The notes under the pieces were generated by a model, which made no database searches, was not told where the DNA came from, and saw only the letters and a program-made list of their open reading frames with translations. From Thiohalophilus sp. (lineage in GTDB: Bacteria; Pseudomonadota; Gammaproteobacteria; UBA6429; Thiohalophilaceae): 27,299 nucleotides of DNA. Within the stretch, counting starts at the first letter, position 1. The number at the start of each line of letters is the position of its first letter. Positions 24,001-27,299 of the stretch are shown here, one piece after another. The translations under genes and the position numbers were made by a program. The DNA lies in NCBI RefSeq assembly GCF_034521165.1, contig NZ_JAXHMV010000015.1:1-27299 (forward strand). Direction: 5' to 3'.

Positions 24001-24615
24001 CCGTTGCGCGCAATCGACGGCTTCAGTCAGGCACTGTATGAAGATTATCGCCAGGCGCTGGATGAAACCGGCCTGGATTATCTGAACCGCATACAACGGG
24101 CGGCTGAAAATATGTCGCATCTTATCGACAGCCTGTTGAAACTCTCCCGCCTGACGCGCAGTAAATTCAAGCGTGAGAAAGTCGATTTAAGCCAGCTGGC
24201 CCGGGATGTTGCCGAAGAACAGAAACAGCTCTGGGCGGCGTCTTCTCTCGAGGTGGTGATTCAGCCAGAGCTTGTCGTCTATGGGGATCTGCAGATGCTG
24301 CGCGTCATGCTGACCAATCTTGTGAATAATGCGATCAAATATTCGCAAGGCAAGCCACACCCGAGAATTGAAATCGGCACCCGCCAGGGAGAGGGACCGC
24401 GAACTGTGTTTTATGTCGCCGATAACGGCGCGGGCTTCGATATGCGTTATATAGACAAGTTGTTTGGTGCGTTCCAGCGCTTGCATGCTAGCGATGAGTT
24501 TGAAGGGCTGGGCATCGGCCTGGCAACGGTACAACGCATTATTCACCGCCATGGCGGGCGTATCTGGGCGGAAGGGAGTTCGGACAACGGGGCGGTATTT
24601 TATTTTGTGCTGTGA
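21100..24615 (+). CDS. Periplasmic-solute-sensing histidine kinase with five PAS domains
   Basis: 1171 residues; the ATG has GAGGA six bases upstream. Order: signal peptide (1-25), solute-binding SBP_bac_3 domain (27-250, RVGVFDNRPVVF and ILVGIAYSAERAE), TM helix (258-282), five PAS domains (about 300-415, 427-545, 553-662, 680-790, 800-920, several with the DITE/DVTE ending), HisKA with H963 in SVSHDLRAPLRA, and HATPase (1060-1171) with N box VNNAIKYS, DNGAGFD and GLGIGLATV. HisKA is close to the phytochrome-type kinases. It has no receiver; the gene 82 bp downstream (24697) supplies one. The ligand is unknown; amino acids or similar polar solutes are usual for this fold. Confidence 0.93.
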   Translation: MRPIFIALCYWWLLFPLTLWGTVVQAQTVRVGVFDNRPVVFQDESGQIIGLAIDVLQDIARQQNWQLNYHYAPWNELLDQLEAGQIDILVGIAYSAERAERFHFTSQTLMNNWGVVYQASGNNLSSLSDLVGQRIALMEQSIHSRRFDELMNGFGFDYIPIPVPHYGDVMNELEQGRADAGIINRVYSLLDESSYRVKPTSILFNPVQIRFAAPGHGDSPYLPLIDAYLVEAKKQSNSRYYESLQKWLEKGQSEAAVPKWLWPAVGVIAAILLLSGLYGYLLQTQVRSRTRDLEEAEARFQQLAEAVDAVFWMTTPDWERFLYISPGYKKIWGDDPQILYNNPAAWFERIHPEDQGWLREIMQQKHHQLESEYTFPEYRLIDKAGELRWISARIYPVFDQQGRLIRIAGIAQDVTEQRQTYLKLQENEKLYRTSIDHAPEAITILDIDSGKFVDVNKNGERLFSLKREQLLQSGPAELSPPYQPDGQLSERLAGQYISQALAGETPAFEWVHRDSRGDLLDCEIRLVRLPTEDRNLVRGSITDVTERKKMQSRLQESRERLQTVVNSAPVVLFAMDAQGVFTLLEGQALSALGLKPGEVVGQSAFNLYQDNPDIIGDLQRTLGGEVFQVERRVGALYFEIHYSPTYNEQGGLNGSIGVAVNITEQVKARQALEHQQKKLELALETGQVGIWDWDMCAGTIEWSSSLEHMYGLETGTFKGHFEDFARQVYPGDLDKITAAVDTAVKNRRPFKIENRIVRADGEVRWVYSQARLRYDEQSNIIGMLGITTDLTEVKKAEEALRSSEAQLAEAQRIAHLGSWDLDMNSLKANWSDEEYRLLGYSVNEVEASLANFMASVYIDDVDVVEEAIQRAVTNPEGMFEVEHRVSYRDGTIRHMLEQGQVSFDEQGKPFKAIGTTLDITEQKQTEQELLQHKFHLEELVEDRTGELQRINQELESFSYSVSHDLRAPLRAIDGFSQALYEDYRQALDETGLDYLNRIQRAAENMSHLIDSLLKLSRLTRSKFKREKVDLSQLARDVAEEQKQLWAASSLEVVIQPELVVYGDLQMLRVMLTNLVNNAIKYSQGKPHPRIEIGTRQGEGPRTVFYVADNGAGFDMRYIDKLFGAFQRLHASDEFEGLGIGLATVQRIIHRHGGRIWAEGSSDNGAVFYFVL

Positions 24616-24696
24616 GGATTGAGGCTGCGGGGTTTTTCGCTATAGTTAATATGAGTGTCATCAAATGTGGCGCAGCAACCAAGTGCAGGAGATGCG

Positions 24697-25167
24697 GTGA
24701 ACCTGAGTTATGACGCATGGGGAGCGGGCCTGGCCGCCAGACGTATTTTGCTTGTCGAAGATAACCCCGACGATCAGCTGCTGGTGCTGCGGGCGCTGAA
24801 GAAAAACCACATGGACTCAGAGGTCACCGTGGTCGATGACGGCGTAAAGGCACTGGAATACCTGTTTGCCGAAGGCAAATACCGCGACCGCGCTGCAGAA
24901 ACATTGCCGATGCTGATGTTGCTGGATATCAAATTGCCGCGGCTTGACGGGCGTGATGTGTTGCGTCAGTTGCGCGCCGACAGACGGACCCGCCATCTGC
25001 CGGTGGTAGTGATGACCTCCTCTTCGGAAGAAGCGGATATCCGCAAAAGTTACGAGCTGGGAGCCAACAGCTATATCCGCAAACCCGTCGACTCTGATCA
25101 GTTCACTTCGACCGTGACCCAGCTGGGCCATTACTGGCTCAACCTCAACCAGAGTCCCTATGCCTGA
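24697..25167 (+). CDS. Stand-alone response regulator, Rcp1-like
   Basis: 156 residues from a GTG at 24697, preferred because AGGAG (24687-24691) lies five bases upstream; the frame can be extended to a GTG at 24655, which has no such site. It is one receiver domain with the acidic pair E21-D22, phospho-acceptor D77 (LLDIKLPRLDG), T107 and K129 (YIRKP). The VEDNPDDQLLVLRALKK start and long insert are those of the Rcp1 family that partners phytochrome-like kinases, which fits the neighbour kinase. There is no output domain, so it may relay phosphate or bind a partner. The stop overlaps the next gene by eight bases. Confidence 0.9.
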   Translation: MNLSYDAWGAGLAARRILLVEDNPDDQLLVLRALKKNHMDSEVTVVDDGVKALEYLFAEGKYRDRAAETLPMLMLLDIKLPRLDGRDVLRQLRADRRTRHLPVVVMTSSSEEADIRKSYELGANSYIRKPVDSDQFTSTVTQLGHYWLNLNQSPYA

Positions 25168-26896
25168 CTCTCCGGAGAAAAAAGTCTCCCTGCGTCTGTT
25201 ACTGGTGGAGGACAACCCGGACGATGCGGAACTGATCTTGCGCGCCCTGCGCAAGGGGGGCTATCAGGTCGATTATATCCGGGTGGACAATGCCCCGGAT
25301 TTAACCCGACAACTGCGCGAAGCGGACTGGGAGCTGGTGCTCTCCGATTATGCCATGCCGCACTTCAACGGGCTGGCGGCACTGAAACTGGTCAAGGAAC
25401 ATAATCCGGACATCCCCTTCATTGTTGTTTCCGGCACCATCGGTGAGGAGTTGGCTGTCGAGGCCATGCGCAAGGGCGCGCAGGACTATCTGATGAAGGA
25501 TAACCTGACCCGGCTATTACCGGCGATCCAGCGCGAACTGGCGGACGCGGACGAACGGCGCGCGCGACGCGCGGCGGAACAGACTCTGCGCCATCAGGCG
25601 TACCACGACCTGCTGACCGGGTTGCCCAACCGCTGGTTGTTACGCGATCGTATCGAGCAGGCCTTTGCCTATGCGCACCGGGAAAGCCATTCGCTGGCGG
25701 TGATGTTCCTCGATCTGGATCGTTTCAAGAACCTTAATGACACCATGGGCCATATCGCCGGCGATCACCTGTTACGGGCGGTGGCCGAACGGCTCAAATC
25801 GGCGGTGACCCCGTGGGATACGATTGCCCGTCTCGGGGGCGATGACTTTGTGCTGCTATTGCCCGATGTGGGCCGGCCGCAGCAGGCCAGTGACAAGGCG
25901 GATGCCTTGCTCCAGCTGTTCCAGACCCCGTTTGTGCTGTCGGGCCAGAATGTCTATGTGGATGCCAGTATCGGGATCGCCATGTACCCCGAAAACGGGC
26001 GCGATGCGGACAACCTGCTGAAAAATGCCGAAGCCGCCATGTATTACGCCAAGGAGCAGGGACGCAATAACTTCCAGTTCTGTACCAGCGGAATTCAGGA
26101 AGCCACCGTCACCCGCTTTGTGATCGAAAACGAACTGCGCGAGGCGATCAAAACCTCGCAACTGGTGCTTTATTACCAGCCCCAGTTTTCCCTGCGCAAC
26201 CAGGCGGTGACCGGCCTGGAGGCGCTGGTGCGCTGGAAGCACCCGCAGCGCGGTCTGGTGCCGCCGGACAAATTCATCCCGGTGGCCGAGGAGACCGGTC
26301 TGATCATTGCCCTGGGCGGCTGGGTCATACAGCAGGCCCTGGCAGACCTGCGCCGCTGGCGCGCCCTGGGGTTAGAGGTGGCGCGGCTGGCGATCAATCT
26401 CTCGGCCCGGCAGCTGTTCCACACCCAGACCCATGACATCCTGCAGCAAAGCCTGGAAGGCGATCCCGACTCGGCCCACATCCTGGAGCTGGAGATCACC
26501 GAAAGCGGCGTCATGCAAGACCCCGAGCAGGCCGTCCAGACGCTCAATGCGTTCAAGGAGTTAGGCGTTTCGGTGGCGATCGATGATTTTGGCACCGGCT
26601 ACTCCTCGCTGGCCTATCTCAAACGCTTTCCCATCGACGTACTGAAAATCGACCGCTCCTTTGTCCGCGACATTACCGTGGATGATGATGATGCCGCTAT
26701 CGTGCGCACCATCCTGGCCATGGCTCAGGCCCTCAACCTGCAGGTCATCGCCGAGGGGGTGGAAAGCGAGAGTCAACTCAAGCTGCTGGCCGCCCTGGGC
26801 TGCAGCGAAGGCCAGGGCTACTATTATGCCCGCCCCATGCCGGGTGAGGCGCTGGAAGCCTTTTTGCACGACAACGCCCCCGCCAGCCCGGGTTGA
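25160..26896 (+). CDS. Receiver-GGDDF-EAL c-di-GMP phosphodiesterase
   Basis: 578 residues; the ATG overlaps the stop of the preceding gene by eight bases. Order: receiver (12-125) with D63 in LSDYAMP and K113 in LMKD, a short coiled coil (128-148), GGDEF (150-305) and EAL (335-575). The cyclase signature is changed to G226-G-D-D-F230 and there is no RxxD inhibitory site, so cyclase activity is doubtful; a GTP-binding regulatory role is possible. The EAL domain is complete: E354-A-L, INLSARQL, ELEITESG, DDFGTGYSS, LKIDRSF, AEGVES and QGYYYARP. The likely output of the kinase pathway is lower c-di-GMP. Confidence 0.93.
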   Translation: MPDSPEKKVSLRLLLVEDNPDDAELILRALRKGGYQVDYIRVDNAPDLTRQLREADWELVLSDYAMPHFNGLAALKLVKEHNPDIPFIVVSGTIGEELAVEAMRKGAQDYLMKDNLTRLLPAIQRELADADERRARRAAEQTLRHQAYHDLLTGLPNRWLLRDRIEQAFAYAHRESHSLAVMFLDLDRFKNLNDTMGHIAGDHLLRAVAERLKSAVTPWDTIARLGGDDFVLLLPDVGRPQQASDKADALLQLFQTPFVLSGQNVYVDASIGIAMYPENGRDADNLLKNAEAAMYYAKEQGRNNFQFCTSGIQEATVTRFVIENELREAIKTSQLVLYYQPQFSLRNQAVTGLEALVRWKHPQRGLVPPDKFIPVAEETGLIIALGGWVIQQALADLRRWRALGLEVARLAINLSARQLFHTQTHDILQQSLEGDPDSAHILELEITESGVMQDPEQAVQTLNAFKELGVSVAIDDFGTGYSSLAYLKRFPIDVLKIDRSFVRDITVDDDDAAIVRTILAMAQALNLQVIAEGVESESQLKLLAALGCSEGQGYYYARPMPGEALEAFLHDNAPASPG

Positions 26897-26973
26897 AATC
26901 AGCCCGCCGCGACCGAAAATTAACTCTGTGACCGCAGTATGTAATTTTTTTTACACATTTGGTCCAAAGGGTG

Positions 26974-27001
26974 TTGACCGGGGGGCAAAGCTACGTATAA
27001 T
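26974..27001 (+). promoter_or_regulatory. rRNA operon promoter
   Basis: TTGACC (26974-26979), 16-bp spacer and a perfect TATAAT (26996-27001), preceded by an AT-rich stretch (26942-26960) that suits an UP element and followed by a GC-rich discriminator (GCGCGCC), the signature of stringently controlled stable RNA promoters. Confidence 0.85.
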
Positions 27002-27299
27002 GCGCGCCTCCTGAGACGGCAAGAGGGCGGAAACGCCCGGCATACAAAGGATTCCAAGGAATTAGTCCTTGACGCGAGTCCCGAAGAGATGCAGAATTGT
27101 CGGTCTGCTCTGGCCGAATGTCAGAGGTGCTCTTTAACAATTTGATCAGGTAATTTGTGTGGGTGCTTGCGTCGATGAGGCTTTGCCAAAAATGTCGATG
27201 TAAGCAATCACGTCAAACCTAAAGCAGTAAGATTAGCGTTTTGATTTAGGATTGCTCTTCATCGCAAAAAGTTTGGTTGCGCTTTAGCAACCGGAATGA
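27002..27299 (+). ncRNA. rRNA operon leader; 16S gene expected just beyond the window
   Basis: The 403-bp stretch from 26897 to the window edge holds no gene. After the promoter come a GGGCG-GAAA-CGCCC hairpin (27025-27038), a second ATTCC/GGAAT stem, and the boxA antitermination site TGCTCTTTAACAA (27128-27140), followed by an AATTTGTGTGGG stretch shared with E. coli rrn leaders. The last about 150 bases lie where E. coli has the RNase III processing stem. No 16S sequence is reached; it should start within tens of bases of the edge. Confidence 0.85.
27128..27140 (+). promoter_or_regulatory. boxA antitermination site
   Basis: TGCTCTTTAACAA is the boxA core known from E. coli rrn leaders, bound by NusB and S10 (NusE) to keep RNA polymerase from Rho-dependent termination. 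It is the clearest single proof that an rRNA operon follows. Confidence 0.85.

Overview
The window reads as the chromosome of a gammaproteobacterium (moderately high GC, AUG/GUG starts, AGGAG-type ribosome sites, HemJ, ErpA, bactofilin, a TyrZ-type tyrosyl-tRNA synthetase and an E. coli-like rrn leader with boxA). I cannot name the genus. From memory, the order argC - DUF6776-like gene - bactofilin - erpA - anmK - M23 peptidase - tyrZ - rRNA operon is also that of Pseudomonas aeruginosa (PA0662 to PA0668.1), so the right half is a conserved backbone carrying local insertions.

Layout. Positions 1-2164: thiD-thiE (minus strand), a divergent rubredoxin gene too short for most ORF lists, and two MITE-like inverted-repeat elements (45-195 and 1986-2160). 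2165-2734: a class II aldolase. 2803-5802: a seven-TM PAS-PAS-GGDEF-EAL protein, divergent from an HDOD protein at 6002-6853. 6903-9560: a minus-strand operon of outer-membrane porin, covalent-FMN periplasmic protein and PepSY membrane protein, headed by a promoter overlapped by a good Fur box; this looks like an iron-responsive extracytoplasmic electron-transfer or iron-reduction module. 9615-11892: ClC antiporter, TlpA-like thioredoxin and HemJ, tightly packed on the minus strand. 11893-12189: an intergenic region with a possible small RNA ending in a strong terminator.

12190-14780: argC, a DUF6776-like coiled-coil membrane protein, bactofilin and erpA (plus strand). 14964-16121: citrate synthase, bracketed by terminators and apparently inserted between erpA and anmK. 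16142-16330: a third inverted-repeat element that supplies the anmK stop codon. 16317-19446: anmK, a STAS protein and an M23 peptidase (minus). 19621-20820: tyrS of the TyrZ type (plus).

21100-26896: a three-gene signalling cassette on the plus strand: a periplasmic-solute-sensing histidine kinase with five PAS domains, a stand-alone receiver protein, and a receiver-GGDDF-EAL protein. It sits between tyrS and the rRNA operon. 26897-27299: the promoter and leader of an rRNA operon; the 16S gene should start just beyond the window. Cyclic-di-GMP signalling (two GGDEF/EAL proteins), iron and redox handling, and envelope shaping are the main themes. The most interesting items are the Fur-box porin/flavoprotein/PepSY operon, the signalling cassette in a conserved junction, the short-period inverted-repeat elements, and the possible small RNA upstream of argC.
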